Assembly: GCF_000219215.1 (NCBI RefSeq)
Contig: NC_015726.1
Span: forward strand, 2,604,001 to 2,668,000
Origin: Cupriavidus necator N-1
Lineage (GTDB): Bacteria > Pseudomonadota > Gammaproteobacteria > Burkholderiales > Burkholderiaceae
Reading direction: 5' to 3'
DNA: 64,000 bases
Both the position numbers and the translations under genes were made by a program. Within the stretch, counting starts at the first letter, position 1. Every line of letters begins with the position of its first letter. Shown here piece by piece: positions 19,821 to 29,043 of this stretch. The notes under the pieces are model-generated. The model was given only the letters and a program-made list of their open reading frames with translations. It was not told the origin of the DNA and searched no databases.

Positions 19821-20065
19821 CGTGGGTGCGTGAACGAGCTATGCCAGATGCTGCTTTACAGACAGCCACGCCTGCAATGCCTGCCAGGCGCGCAGCTTTT
19901 CCGGGTAGGACAAGGTATGAGCGGGACTACTGGATGGAAGCTTGATGGTCCGGTGATGGTCGTCATGCTGCCCGAGCACCTTCAAACCGATACGCGCAGC
20001 AGTGCCGCCATTGAAGGCGATGACAGCCAGCCTGGGTAGTGATTCGATCAGGCTCGCCAGGTCGT

Positions 20066-20073
20066 TGCCGGCG
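20066..20073. repeat. 8-bp target-site duplication, left copy
   Basis: TGCCGGCG here is repeated exactly at 21448-21455 on the other side of the IS256-family element, the duplication length known for this family. Confidence 0.9.
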
Positions 20074-21447
20074 GGAGGTGTCAGGAATTCTGTGTGCTGA
20101 GGTCGGTTAAATAAATCTCAGCGTAGGGCGTTGGTGAAGCGGTCACCGAAGAGAATGGCGAACTGGTTGGCCGCTTGTTTCCAGGTGATGGGCGGCATCT
20201 TCCAATCTTTCTCGATGTTGCGCAAGGCCAGGTACAGCAGCTTGCTGGCGGCTTCGTCGCTGGGGAAGTGGCCTCGGTTCTTGACGATCTTGCGCAACTG
20301 CATGTGCATGCTCTCGATGGCATTAGTGGTGTAGATGATTCTGCGCACTTCCGGCGGATAGGCGAAGAACGGGATGACCTGCTCCCATTGCCGCCGCCAC
20401 ATGTCGGCCACCGTCGGGAATTTGCGGCCCCAGTCGCTGCCGGCAAAGGCATCCAGCGCAGTCGCAGCGGCATCGGCCGTGGCAGCCTGGTAAATCGGCT
20501 TGAGCGCGGTCGCCAGGCCCTTGCGATCCTTCCAGCTCGCCAGGTTGAGCGAGTTGCGGATCAGGTGGACGATGCAGGTCTGGATTTGCGCGGCCGGGTA
20601 GACGGCCTCGATGGCCTGGGGGAAGCCGCGCAGGCCATCGACCACGGCGACCAGGATGTCGTCCAGGCCGCGGTTTTTCAGCTCGTTGAAGACCTTGAGC
20701 CAGAACTTGGCGCCTTCGGTCTGCTCGATCCACAGGCCGAGGACTTCCTTGCGCCCATCGGCGCGGATGCCCAGCGCGAGGTACACCGCCTTGTTCCTGA
20801 CGGTGCCTTCGTCGCGGATCTTCAGGCGCAGCGCGTCGAAGTAGACAATGGGGTACATCGCCTCCAGCGGGCGCTGCTGCCATTGGTCGACCTCGGCCAG
20901 CACTTCGTCGGTGATGGTGGAAATCAGGTCAGGCGAGACCTGCAGCCCATACAGTTCCTGCAAATGGCCCTGAATCTCACGCACGCTCATCCCGCGTGCA
21001 TACATGCTGATTACGTGGTCGTCGAAGCCGGACAGCCGGCGTTGGTACTTGGCGACCAGTTGCGGCTCGAAGGTGGCTTGCCGGTCGCGCGGAATGTCCA
21101 GTTCCAGCTCGCCGTTGGGCGTGATGACGGTCTTTGCACTGCTGCCGTTGCGGTGATTGCCGCTCTTGCCTTGCTTGGCCTCGCTGGCCAGATGGTGCGT
21201 CAGTTCGGCGGCAAGCATACGCTCGGCCAACTGCTTCTTGAGCAGGCCGGCCAAGCCTGATTCACCGAGAATCGACTCGGCGTCCTTGTTCTGTACCTGA
21301 GCCAGCAGTTGATCGATCAACTCATCCGGAAACAGCTTCGGCGCGCTCGATTTCTTTCTCTTCTTGGTCATGCTTGTTGTTTCGGTCATAAGGCGTTTCT
21401 TTCGATATCGTCTCATGACCTCAACACACAAGAAATCTGACAGGCTC
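20074..21447. mobile_element. IS256-family insertion sequence (1374 bp)
   Basis: The element carries one transposase gene on the minus strand. Its ends are imperfect inverted repeats: TGTCAGGAATTCTGTGTG at the left matches TGTCAGATTTCTTGTGTG at the right (reverse complement), continuing into TGAGGTC on both sides. The few bases outside TGTCAG (GGAGG and GAGCC) belong to the element because the flanking 8-bp duplication fixes the borders. It interrupts a DNA glycosylase gene. Confidence 0.92.
20118..21389 (-). CDS. IS256-family (Mutator-type) transposase
   Basis: A 423-residue DDE transposase. The catalytic residues are visible as VYFDALRLKIRDEG (first Asp), LVAVVDGLRGFPQAI (second Asp) and TTNAIESMHMQLRK (Glu), with the family's C-x2-H region in IQTCIVHLIRNSL. 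The start at 21389 (MTETTS) is chosen; the frame can begin at 21431 or at a later Met (MTKKRKK). The gene appears intact, so the element may still be mobile. Confidence 0.95.
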   Translation of the reverse strand: MTETTSMTKKRKKSSAPKLFPDELIDQLLAQVQNKDAESILGESGLAGLLKKQLAERMLAAELTHHLASEAKQGKSGNHRNGSSAKTVITPNGELELDIPRDRQATFEPQLVAKYQRRLSGFDDHVISMYARGMSVREIQGHLQELYGLQVSPDLISTITDEVLAEVDQWQQRPLEAMYPIVYFDALRLKIRDEGTVRNKAVYLALGIRADGRKEVLGLWIEQTEGAKFWLKVFNELKNRGLDDILVAVVDGLRGFPQAIEAVYPAAQIQTCIVHLIRNSLNLASWKDRKGLATALKPIYQAATADAAATALDAFAGSDWGRKFPTVADMWRRQWEQVIPFFAYPPEVRRIIYTTNAIESMHMQLRKIVKNRGHFPSDEAASKLLYLALRNIEKDWKMPPITWKQAANQFAILFGDRFTNALR

Positions 21448-21455
21448 TGCCGGCG
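21448..21455. repeat. 8-bp target-site duplication, right copy
   Basis: TGCCGGCG, identical to 20066-20073, borders the right end of the IS256-family element. Confidence 0.9.
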
Positions 21456-21806
21456 TGATCCCGGATGTTGCTGTCCAGGCTGCCCTCACGCTTCGCTTGC
21501 GCCACCACGTCCCACAGACCGACGTGATGCGCCAGAAGCGTTTGCAGCCGCGCGGCATAGTCCATGTGGACCAGGTCTTCACCCAGAACATCGCCGGTCA
21601 GGCGCCAGAACTGATTCTGCCGATGCGCGTAATACTGGCTTTGCGCCAGTGACGCCTCGCCCGGCAGGCTGCCAAGAATGAGGATGCGCGTGCCGGCGTC
21701 AACGACAGGCGGGAAGCACCGCTTCAGCGTCATCGGTCACGCGCTCCGTTACAACACATTGAGATGAGAATCCCCCGCCGCCTGCGCGGCGAGGGCAGCC
21801 GGGGCG

Positions 21807-23708
21807 TCAGGCCAGCAGCTTGTTGACGCGCTGCACATATGCAGCCGGATCGTCCAGCATGCCGCCTTCGGCCAGCAGCGCCTGGTCGAACAGCACCTGC
21901 ACGCGGTCGCTGAAGGCATCGCCCTCGGGGAGATCGCGCAGTTTCTGCACCAGCGCGTGTTCCGGGTTCAGTTCCAGGATCGGCTGGGCGTCCGGCGCCT
22001 TCTGGCCGGCCTGCTTGAGCAGGCGCTGCAGATAGCCGCTCATGTCGCCTTCGTCAGAGACCAGGCACGAGGCCGACGCGGTCAGGCGCAGCGTCACGCG
22101 CACGTCCTTGGCCTTGCCGTCGAGCACGCCCTTGGCGCGTTCGACCACGTCCTTCCAGTCGGCCTCGGCCTTTTCCTGCTCGGCCTTCTCGGCTTCGTCG
22201 GCGAGCTTGCCCAGGTCCAGGTCGCCGCGCGCGACCGACACCAGTTCCTTGCCGTCGAACTCGCGCAGGAACGACAGCATCCATTCGTCGACGCGGTCGG
22301 TCAGCAGCACCACTTCGATCCCCTTCTTGCGGAACACTTCCAGGTGCGGGCTGTTCTTCGCGGCGGACCAGGTATCGGCCGTGACGTAGTAGATCTTGTC
22401 CTGGCCTTCCTTCATGCGGCCGACGTAGGCAGCCAGCGCCACGTTCTGCTCGGCGGTGTCGTTGTGCGTGGAGGCAAAGCGCAGCAGCTTCGCCACGCGC
22501 TCCAGGTTGGCCTGGTCTTCGCCGATGCCCTCCTTGAGCGCCTGGCCGAACTGCTGCCAGAAGGTGGTGTACTTGGCGCGCTCGGCTTCTTCTTCACTGT
22601 CGGCCAGCGTTTCCAGCATCGACAGCACGCGCTTGGTGCAGCCCTCGCGGATGGCCTTGACGTCGCGGCTTTCCTGCAGCAGTTCGCGCGATACGTTCAG
22701 CGGCAGGTCGGCGGAATCGACCACGCCCTTGACCCAGCGCAGGTAGCCCGGCAGCAGCTGGTCGGCGTCGTCCATGATGAAGACGCGCTTGACATACAGC
22801 TTCAGGCCGGCCTTGTGGTTGCGGTCCCACAGGTCGAACGGGGCGCGCGCCGGGATATACAGCAGCTGGGTGTATTCGCTGCGGCCTTCCACGCGGTTGT
22901 GGGTCCAGGCCAGCGGCGCCTCGTTGTCGTGCGCGATGTGCTGGTAGAAGGCGGTGTACTGCTCGTCGGTGATGTCGGACTTGGCACGCGTCCACAACGC
23001 GCTCGCCTGGTTCACGCTTTCCCACTCGGCGGTGCGCTGGTAGGTGCTGGATTCTGCGTCCCACACCTCCTTGGGCATGCGGATCGGCAGCGAGATATGG
23101 TCCGAATACTTCTGGATGATGCCCTTCAGGCGCCAGGCCGAGAGGAAGTCGTCCTCGCCCTCGCGCAGGTGCAGCGTGATGGTGGTGCCGCGCTCGGTGC
23201 GGGCGATGGCATCGATGGTGAACTCGCCGTCGCCGGTGCTTTCCCAGCGCACTGCGTCTTCGGCGCCCAAGCCGGCGCGGCGCGTTTCCACCGTAACCTT
23301 GTCAGCGACGATAAAGGCCGAGTAGAAGCCCACGCCGAACTGGCCGATCAGCGCGGCATCTTTCTGCTGGTCGCCAGACAATTGCTGGAAGAATTCCTTG
23401 GTGCCCGAGCGGGCGATGGTGCCGAGGTTGCGGATGGCCTCGTCGCGGCTCATGCCGATGCCGTTGTCGGTGATCGTCAGCGTGCGCGCCTTGGCGTCGG
23501 CCTCGATGCGGATCGCCAGGTCGGCGTCGTTCTCCAGCAGGGACGGGTTCGCGATCGCCTCGAAGCGCAGCTTGTCGGTGGCGTCCGAAGCATTCGAGAC
23601 CAGCTCGCGCAGGAAAATTTCCTTGTTGCTGTACAGCGAGTGGATCATCAGGTGCAGCAGTTGCTTCACTTCCGCCTGGAAGCTCATCGTCTCGTGCGGT
23701 GCGGTCAT
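21807..23708 (-). CDS. htpG: Molecular chaperone HtpG (Hsp90)
   Basis: A 633-residue Hsp90-family ATPase chaperone. The N-terminal GHKL ATP site is visible in [35 protein letters not shown] and [11 protein letters not shown]. The middle domain includes [17 protein letters not shown] with the conserved Arg, and the C-terminal dimerisation domain completes the usual length. It assists folding and recovery from heat stress in the cytoplasm. It is transcribed alone; the intergenic region at 23709-23831 separates it from the same-strand MocR gene. Confidence 0.97.
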   Translation of the reverse strand: MTAPHETMSFQAEVKQLLHLMIHSLYSNKEIFLRELVSNASDATDKLRFEAIANPSLLENDADLAIRIEADAKARTLTITDNGIGMSRDEAIRNLGTIARSGTKEFFQQLSGDQQKDAALIGQFGVGFYSAFIVADKVTVETRRAGLGAEDAVRWESTGDGEFTIDAIARTERGTTITLHLREGEDDFLSAWRLKGIIQKYSDHISLPIRMPKEVWDAESSTYQRTAEWESVNQASALWTRAKSDITDEQYTAFYQHIAHDNEAPLAWTHNRVEGRSEYTQLLYIPARAPFDLWDRNHKAGLKLYVKRVFIMDDADQLLPGYLRWVKGVVDSADLPLNVSRELLQESRDVKAIREGCTKRVLSMLETLADSEEEAERAKYTTFWQQFGQALKEGIGEDQANLERVAKLLRFASTHNDTAEQNVALAAYVGRMKEGQDKIYYVTADTWSAAKNSPHLEVFRKKGIEVVLLTDRVDEWMLSFLREFDGKELVSVARGDLDLGKLADEAEKAEQEKAEADWKDVVERAKGVLDGKAKDVRVTLRLTASASCLVSDEGDMSGYLQRLLKQAGQKAPDAQPILELNPEHALVQKLRDLPEGDAFSDRVQVLFDQALLAEGGMLDDPAAYVQRVNKLLA

Positions 23709-23831
23709 GGTTCTCCTCTTGGAAACAGGCGAATCTTGAAAGTGGGTGTGACCACGGTCATGTGGCCGGTGCCGCCAGACATAGGGCCGCCCGGGCCATT
23801 TTTCAAGGCCCGGGTGCTGCCGGGATGTGAC

Positions 23832-25382
23832 TTACAGGCGTTCGAGCTGGCGCGCCAGGAAGGCCAGCATGTCCGGGTGGCCGCTGCTGGCAACGTTGAA
23901 GCGCATCCAGCCCGACGGCATCTGCGACGGCGAGAACAGGCTGCCCGGAGCGAACAGGTAGCCTTCTTCATGCCCCGCGGTGGCGATCGCGTTGGTGTCG
24001 CGGCCGGTATCGGCCCACAGGTACATGCCGGCGTGCTGGCCGGGAAAGAGGCGCAGGCCCAGCCGCTCCAGCTCGCGCCGGGTCTCGTTGCGGGCGCGGT
24101 CCAGCCGGGTGCGCACGCGCTCCACATGCTTGCGGTAGTGGCCCTCGGTCAGCACCTTGTACAGCACGCGCTCGTTGATCTCAGGCGTGGCCAGCCCCGC
24201 CAGCAGCTTGCTGTCGGTCAGCGCCGACGCCATCTCCGGGTGCGCGGCGATAAAGCCCACGCGCAGGTTGGCCGCCAGGGTCTTGGAAAAGCTGCCCAGG
24301 TAGATCACCCGGCGCAGTTGGTCCAGGCTGGCCAGCCGGGTGGCGGCGTGGCCGGGCGGGCACAGGTCGCAGTAGATGTCGTCCTCGACGATCAGGAAGT
24401 CGTACTGCTCGGCCAGGCGCAGCAGCTGGAAGGCCTTGGCCGCCGACAGCGAGGTGCCGGTGGGGTTGTGCAGCACCGAGTTGATCACGAACAGCTTGGG
24501 CCGCCGTGCCTGCACGATGCGCTCCAGCGCCTCCAGGTCCGGCCCCTCGGCGGTGTAGGGCACCCCGATCACCTGGGCGCCCTGCGCGGCAAAGCGGCCG
24601 AACATCACGAACCAGGCCGGGTCGCCCACCAGCACCGTGTCGCCGGGCTGCAGGTAGAGCCGCGCAATCAGGTCCAGGGCCTGGGTGATGCCCGAAGTCA
24701 GCACGATCTGCTCGGCGCTGGCACCGATCTCCAGTTCTTCCAGCCGGGTGCGCAGCTGCTGGCGCAGCGGCAGGAAGCCCTGCGGCGTGCCGCTGGCCAG
24801 GAAATGGTTGCCGGGCTGGCGGCCCAGCCCGCGCAGCGCGCTGGCAATCAGTTCGCCGTCGAGCCAGTCATTGGGCAGGAAGCCCAGCCCGGGCGCCTTG
24901 TGCGCCTCGGCGGTATGAAACATGCTGCGCAGCAGCCAGGTCACGTCGATATTGCGCGCCACCGCCACGCCGCCGGACACCGGCGCCGCGGGCGCGGCCG
25001 GGGCGCGCTCGCGCACGTAGAAGCCGGAGCCGCGGCGCGATTCCAGGTAGCCCAGCGCCACCAGCCGCTCATAGGCCTCGACCACGGTAAAGCGCGAGAT
25101 GCCCTTCTCCTGCGCCAGCTGCCGGATCGACGGCATGCGCATGCCGGCGCGGAACACGCGCTCGTCGATGCGCATGCGGGCCCATTCGGTCAGCTGCTCG
25201 ACCAGCGTCATCTGCGCCGAGGGGATCGGATCCGGGAAGCGCTCGGTGGGCGGCACCACCAGCCGCAGCGCGCGGCCGGAGGCATGCCCCGATGTGCTTT
25301 GGGCGTCGCCTCCGCTATCCTTCTGACGGGCGACGGTGGCGGTCTCGCTGCCCGCGTCGCCATCCCTGCCGTTGGCATCCAT
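23832..25382 (-). CDS. MocR-type regulator: GntR HTH fused to an aminotransferase domain
   Basis: A 516-residue PLP-binding transcription factor. After a ~45-residue polar leader, a GntR winged helix (residues ~55-125) shows MRMPSIRQLAQEKGISRFTV and RRGSGFYVRER. The fold-type I aminotransferase domain follows, with NPTGTSL, VEDDIYCDL and SFSKTLAANLRVGF, where the Lys is the PLP-binding residue. MocR proteins sense PLP, amines or amino acids. The start at 25382 has a GGAG box upstream; longer frames overlap the divergent gene. It probably regulates the operon that starts at 25467. Confidence 0.92.
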   Translation of the reverse strand: MDANGRDGDAGSETATVARQKDSGGDAQSTSGHASGRALRLVVPPTERFPDPIPSAQMTLVEQLTEWARMRIDERVFRAGMRMPSIRQLAQEKGISRFTVVEAYERLVALGYLESRRGSGFYVRERAPAAPAAPVSGGVAVARNIDVTWLLRSMFHTAEAHKAPGLGFLPNDWLDGELIASALRGLGRQPGNHFLASGTPQGFLPLRQQLRTRLEELEIGASAEQIVLTSGITQALDLIARLYLQPGDTVLVGDPAWFVMFGRFAAQGAQVIGVPYTAEGPDLEALERIVQARRPKLFVINSVLHNPTGTSLSAAKAFQLLRLAEQYDFLIVEDDIYCDLCPPGHAATRLASLDQLRRVIYLGSFSKTLAANLRVGFIAAHPEMASALTDSKLLAGLATPEINERVLYKVLTEGHYRKHVERVRTRLDRARNETRRELERLGLRLFPGQHAGMYLWADTGRDTNAIATAGHEEGYLFAPGSLFSPSQMPSGWMRFNVASSGHPDMLAFLARQLERL

Positions 25383-25394
25383 GTGCTGCTCCTG

Positions 25395-25439
25395 CAACTG
25401 TACTGAATACGATCCGCTCAACTGTACCGGTACTGTACC
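25395..25439. promoter_or_regulatory. Likely MocR operator: three ACTGTAC repeats
   Basis: ACTGTAC occurs three times in 45 bp between the MocR start and the divergent operon: CAACTGTAC at 25395, CAACTGTACC at 25419 and TACTGTACC at 25431. The last two also create the 10-bp palindrome GTACCGGTAC (25424-25433). MocR proteins are known to bind direct repeats in such divergent regions. Confidence 0.65.
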
Positions 25440-25466
25440 GACTACCTTGCCTACCATCAAGCCACG

Positions 25467-26144
25467 ATGAAGCTCGCCCTCGATCACCTCGTCATCGCCG
25501 CGCCCGACCTGGCCGCCGGCACGGACTACATTGCCGGCCTGCTGGGCATTGCGCCCCAGGGCGGCGGTGCGCACGCGGCCATGGCCACGCACAACCGCGT
25601 GCTGGGCATGTTCGGCGGCGTCTACCTGGAAGTGATCGCGGTCGATCCGGCCGCCGCCGCGCCGGCACGCCCGCGCTGGTTCGGCCTGGACACCGAGGCC
25701 GTGCAGCAGCGCCTGCGCGACGGCCCGTTCCTGCTGCACTGGGCCGCGCGCGCGGAACGCCCCGCCGACCTGGGCCGGTGGCAGGCGCAGTACCCGGAGC
25801 GCATCGCCCCGGTCATCCCGATGACCCGCGGCGGCCTGCACTGGCGCATTACCGTGCCCGAGGACGGCAGCCTGCCCGCCTGGCCGGGCGAAGCCGACAG
25901 CGCTGGCGACGGCCTGCTGCCCAGCCTGATCCAGTGGGACGTGGCCAGCTACCCCGGCGTCAGCCTGCCGCGGCAGGACCTGGCGCTGCGCAGGCTGTCC
26001 GGGCGCCACCCGCGCGCCGAGCTGCTGCGCCAGGGACTGGCCTGGCTGGGCGCCGACCACCTCATCGCCATCGAGCAGGCCGACGGCCCGCCTGAACTGA
26101 TTGCCGAAATCGAAACCGCGCAGGGCATCCGCATCCTGCGCTAG
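25467..26144 (+). CDS. VOC / glyoxalase-like domain protein
   Basis: A 225-residue member of the VOC superfamily, glyoxalase-like (Glyoxalase_3-type) layout. The first beta-alpha-beta module is LALDHLVIAAPDLAAG followed by THNRVLGMFGGVYLEVIAV, with His and Glu in metal-ligand positions; the second half is more divergent. Such proteins use a metal to act on small carbonyl or dioxygenase substrates; the reaction is unknown. It is the first gene of the operon divergent from the MocR regulator, 34 nt before the AlaX gene. Confidence 0.8.
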   Translation: MKLALDHLVIAAPDLAAGTDYIAGLLGIAPQGGGAHAAMATHNRVLGMFGGVYLEVIAVDPAAAAPARPRWFGLDTEAVQQRLRDGPFLLHWAARAERPADLGRWQAQYPERIAPVIPMTRGGLHWRITVPEDGSLPAWPGEADSAGDGLLPSLIQWDVASYPGVSLPRQDLALRRLSGRHPRAELLRQGLAWLGADHLIAIEQADGPPELIAEIETAQGIRILR

Positions 26145-26178
26145 CCACACCCAGAACAAGCCCACCAGGAGACCCCCG

Positions 26179-26892
26179 ATGTCCGCCACCCGCAAGCGCT
26201 TCGACGAAGCCCCCTACCTCGACCACTGCACCGCCACCGTGGTGGCGGCCGGCGCCGAAGGGATCGAACTCGACGAAACCGTGTGCTACGCGCGCAGCGG
26301 CGGCCAGGCCGGCGACACCGCCACGCTGGCGCTGGCCGACGGGCGCTCGGTGGCCATCGTCGACACTGTCTACGCCGACGACCGCAGCCGCATCCTGCAT
26401 GTGCCCGCACCGGATGCGCCGCTGCCGCGCGTGGGCGAGCGCGTCACCGTGACCATCGACTGGGCGCGCCGCCACAAGCTGATGCGGCTGCATACCTGCC
26501 TGCACCTGCTGGGCTCGCTGATCCCGGCGCCGGTGACCGGCTGCGGCATCTCGCCGGAGTCGGCGCGCGTCGACTTTGACCTGCCGGAGTCGACCCTGGA
26601 CAAGGCCGACCTGACCGAGCGCCTGAACGCGCTGATCCACGCCAACACTGCGGTGCGCACCACGCTGATCACACCGCAGGAACTGGCCGCCCAGCCAGAG
26701 CTGGTGCGCACCATCGGCGCCGCGCCGCCGGCGGGCACGACCAGCATCCGCATCATCGAGATCCCCGGCGTGGACCGCCAGCCCTGCGGCGGCACGCACG
26801 TGGCCAACACCAGCGAGATCGGCGCGGTGGTGGTGACCAAGATTGAGAAGAAAAGCCGCACCAACCGGCGCGTGGTGGTCGCGTTCGCGTGA
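26179..26892 (+). CDS. Alanyl-tRNA editing protein (AlaX-type)
   Basis: A 237-residue free-standing homologue of the AlaRS editing domain. Zinc ligands are present as RLHTCLH (HxxxH) and QPCGGTHV (CxxxH). CYARSGGQAGDTATL is the AlaRS-like TARGGGQ(P)-type substrate loop. AlaX enzymes hydrolyse mischarged Ser- or Gly-tRNA(Ala). Related proteins in amino-acid operons may act on other aminoacyl esters. The start at 26179 follows AGGAGA; the stop overlaps the LysE start (ATGA). Confidence 0.9.
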   Translation: MSATRKRFDEAPYLDHCTATVVAAGAEGIELDETVCYARSGGQAGDTATLALADGRSVAIVDTVYADDRSRILHVPAPDAPLPRVGERVTVTIDWARRHKLMRLHTCLHLLGSLIPAPVTGCGISPESARVDFDLPESTLDKADLTERLNALIHANTAVRTTLITPQELAAQPELVRTIGAAPPAGTTSIRIIEIPGVDRQPCGGTHVANTSEIGAVVVTKIEKKSRTNRRVVVAFA

Positions 26893-27530
26893 TGGCGTCC
26901 GGCTTGCTCACCGGCCTGACGGCCGCGCAGTTCCTGGCCCTGCTGACCCTGCTGACGGTGGGCCTGTTCACGCCCGGGCCCAACACCACCATCGCCGCGG
27001 TCACCGGCGCCAACTTCGGGCTGCGCGCCACGCTGCCGCACTGCGTGGGCGTGGCCTTCGGCTTTGCCAGCATCCTGGCGCTGTGCTCGCTGGGCGTGGG
27101 CGCGCTGATCCTGGGCCAGCCCGCGCTGGCCGCCAGCGTGCACCTGGCCGGCGTGGCCTATCTGCTGTGGCTGGCGTGGAAGATCGCGCGCAGCACGGTG
27201 CTGACGCAGAAGCAGGTGCTGCGCCCGCTGAGCGTGTGGCAGTCGGCGGTGCTGCAGTACGCCAACATCAAGGCGTGGATGCTGGCGCTGGCGGTCGCGG
27301 CCTCTTACATGACGGGCGCGCCCTCGCCGGTGCAGCGCGTGCTGCTGGTGTGCGGCGTGTTCGCCGTGCTGGGCTTTGTCAGCAACGGCGTGTACGGCGT
27401 GCTGGGCGCATCGCTGCGGCAATGGCTGCAGCAAGGCCAGCGCGTGCGCTGGTTCAACCGCGCCATGGGCGCGGCGCTGGCGCTGACCGCGCTGTGGATT
27501 GCGGTCAGTGCCAGCCCGGGCGTTCAGTGA
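26892..27530 (+). CDS. LysE/RhtB-family amino-acid exporter
   Basis: A 212-residue inner-membrane protein with about six helices. TVGLFTPGPNTTIAAVTGAN is the family's first loop with the conserved PGPN motif, and QYANIKAWMLALAV matches the NPK-like segment. LysE proteins export basic or neutral amino acids or their analogues. Translation is coupled to alaX by an ATGA overlap; a GTG three bases earlier is another possible start. A second LysE homologue lies at 31328-31981 outside the operon. Confidence 0.88.
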   Translation: MASGLLTGLTAAQFLALLTLLTVGLFTPGPNTTIAAVTGANFGLRATLPHCVGVAFGFASILALCSLGVGALILGQPALAASVHLAGVAYLLWLAWKIARSTVLTQKQVLRPLSVWQSAVLQYANIKAWMLALAVAASYMTGAPSPVQRVLLVCGVFAVLGFVSNGVYGVLGASLRQWLQQGQRVRWFNRAMGAALALTALWIAVSASPGVQ

Positions 27531-27555
27531 CCCCCGGCGATCCGATTCCGAGCCA

Positions 27556-28554
27556 ATGACAACCAAGACCCCGACCATGCCCGCCAGCCGCCCCGCTTCA
27601 CCGCCACTGACGTCTGCCCCACCGGCCTCCGGCGGCATGCTGCTCGGCTTTGTCGGTGTGGCGATCTTCAGCCAGACGCTGCCGTTCACGCGCATGGCGG
27701 TGGCCGAGCTGGACCCGATCTTTGTCGCACTGGCGCGCGCCGTCCTGGCCGCGCTGCTGGCGCTGGCGCTGCTGGCCTGGCGCGGCGCGCTGTCCGCCAG
27801 CCGCCGCCCGCGCGGCGGCCAGTGGCCGCGGCTGGCCGTGACCGCGCTGGGCGTGGTGGCGGGTTTCCCGCTGTTTTCTTCGCTGGCGATGCGCGAGGTG
27901 CCGGCCAGCCACGGCGCCATCGTGACCGGCCTGCTGCCGCTGGCGACCGCGGTATTCGCCGCCTGGTTCGGGCGTGAGCGGCCGTCGCCGGCGTTCTGGC
28001 TGTCGGCATTGGCCGGCAGCGCGCTGGTGGTGGGCTTTGCCGTCTGGCAGGGCGCCGGCGGCCTGCAGCATGCGGACTGGTACCTGTTCGCCGCCGTGGT
28101 GCTGGGCGCGCTGGGCTATGCCGAGGGCGGCAAGCTGTCGCGCGAACTGGGCGGGCTGGAAACCATCAGCTGGGCGCTGGCGGTGTCGCTGCCGGTGCTG
28201 GTGCCGGTGGTGGCCTGGCTGACCCTGCGCGACCTGCCGGCGATTGCCGCGGCGTCGCCGCGCGCCTGGGGCGGCATGGCCTATGTGTCGGTGTTCTCGA
28301 TGTTTGTCGGCTTCCTTTTCTGGTACGCCGGCCTCGCAAAAGGCGGCGTGGCGCGCGTCGGCCAGATACAATTGCTGCAGCCGTTCCTGACGCTGGCGGG
28401 AGGCGCGCTGATCCTGGCCGAGCCGCTTGACGCCCCCACCATCGCCTTCGCGGTGGCGGTGATCGCCGTCGTGGCCCTTGGCCGCCGCGCCGCCGTGCAG
28501 CAAAGCGCACCTGCCGCGGAAACACCACCGATCCTCCCTGGACGCATTCACTGA
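27556..28554 (+). CDS. EamA-family DMT transporter
   Basis: A 332-residue carrier with ten predicted helices in two EamA halves. The first half begins GFVGVAIFSQTLPFTRMAV and ends around SLAMREVPASHGAIV; the second ends with QIQLLQPFLTLAGGALILAEPL. These transporters often export amino acids or metabolites. The start at 27556 (MTTKTPTM) is used because the 57 nt before it overlap poorly conserved, non-hydrophobic sequence. It follows lysE by 25 nt and precedes ridA by 11 nt. Confidence 0.88.
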   Translation: MTTKTPTMPASRPASPPLTSAPPASGGMLLGFVGVAIFSQTLPFTRMAVAELDPIFVALARAVLAALLALALLAWRGALSASRRPRGGQWPRLAVTALGVVAGFPLFSSLAMREVPASHGAIVTGLLPLATAVFAAWFGRERPSPAFWLSALAGSALVVGFAVWQGAGGLQHADWYLFAAVVLGALGYAEGGKLSRELGGLETISWALAVSLPVLVPVVAWLTLRDLPAIAAASPRAWGGMAYVSVFSMFVGFLFWYAGLAKGGVARVGQIQLLQPFLTLAGGALILAEPLDAPTIAFAVAVIAVVALGRRAAVQQSAPAAETPPILPGRIH

Positions 28555-28565
28555 CTGGAGCCTAC

Positions 28566-29036
28566 ATGTCCCAAACCTCGGTCTACGACACCCTTGCCCG
28601 CCTCGGCATCGAACTGCCGGCCGTCAACGCCCCCGCCGCCGCCTATGTGATGGCCGCGCAAACCGGCAACACCGTGTTCCTGTCCGGCCATATCGCCCGC
28701 AAGGACGGCAAGGTATGGACCGGCAAGCTGGGCAAGGACATCGATACCGAGTCCGGCAAGGCCGCCGCGCGCGCGATCGCCATCGACCTGCTGGCCACGC
28801 TGCACGCGCATGTGGGCGACCTGAACCGCGTCACCCGCATCGTCAAGGTGATGAGCCTGGTCAACTCGACCCCCGAATTCACCGAGCAGCACCTGGTCAC
28901 CAACGGCGCCTCCGAGCTGCTGGCCGAAGTGTTCGGCGACAAGGGCAAGCATGCGCGCAGCGCCTTCGGCGTGGCGCAGGTCCCGCTGGGCGCCTGCGTC
29001 GAGATCGAGATGATCGCCGAAGTCAAGGCGGCCTGA
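28566..29036 (+). CDS. RidA-family protein (YjgF/YER057c/UK114)
   Basis: A 156-residue RidA-like protein, of the longer subfamily with a VFLSGHIARKDGKVWTGKLG core and a C-terminal ARSAFGVAQVPLGACVEIEM segment. The Arg that binds 2-iminoacids in RidA corresponds to the R in HARSAFG. RidA deaminates reactive enamine/imine products of PLP enzymes, a good fit for an operon with an aminotransferase and a MocR regulator. AGGAGC-like box (CTGGAGCC) precedes the ATG. Confidence 0.92.
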   Translation: MSQTSVYDTLARLGIELPAVNAPAAAYVMAAQTGNTVFLSGHIARKDGKVWTGKLGKDIDTESGKAAARAIAIDLLATLHAHVGDLNRVTRIVKVMSLVNSTPEFTEQHLVTNGASELLAEVFGDKGKHARSAFGVAQVPLGACVEIEMIAEVKAA

Positions 29037-29043
29037 GGCCCGC

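Larger units (their letters stand above)
19839..21733 (-). pseudogene. Mug/UDG-superfamily DNA glycosylase gene interrupted by an IS
   Basis: The N-terminal part (21456-21733, minus strand) reads MTLKRCFPPVVDAG, then ILILGSLPGEASLAQSQYYA and NQFWRLTGDVLG, the active-site region of hypoxanthine-/uracil-DNA glycosylases of the Mug type. The C-terminal part (19839-20073) reads GNDLASLIESLPRLAVIAFN, then GGTAARIG and PSSSPAHT, and ends at the TAG (plus-strand cta at 19839-19841). Removing the element and one 8-bp repeat restores one continuous frame through R-D-H-A-G-N-D-L. The gene was therefore intact until the insertion. Confidence 0.9.

Noticed and set aside
19830..20039. A 69-codon plus-strand ORF left of the IS element
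   Set aside because: The minus strand here clearly encodes the C-terminal part of the interrupted DNA glycosylase.
21957..25406. A 1149-codon plus-strand frame opposite htpG and the MocR gene
   Set aside because: It runs antisense through two clear genes and has the composition expected of a high-GC shadow frame.
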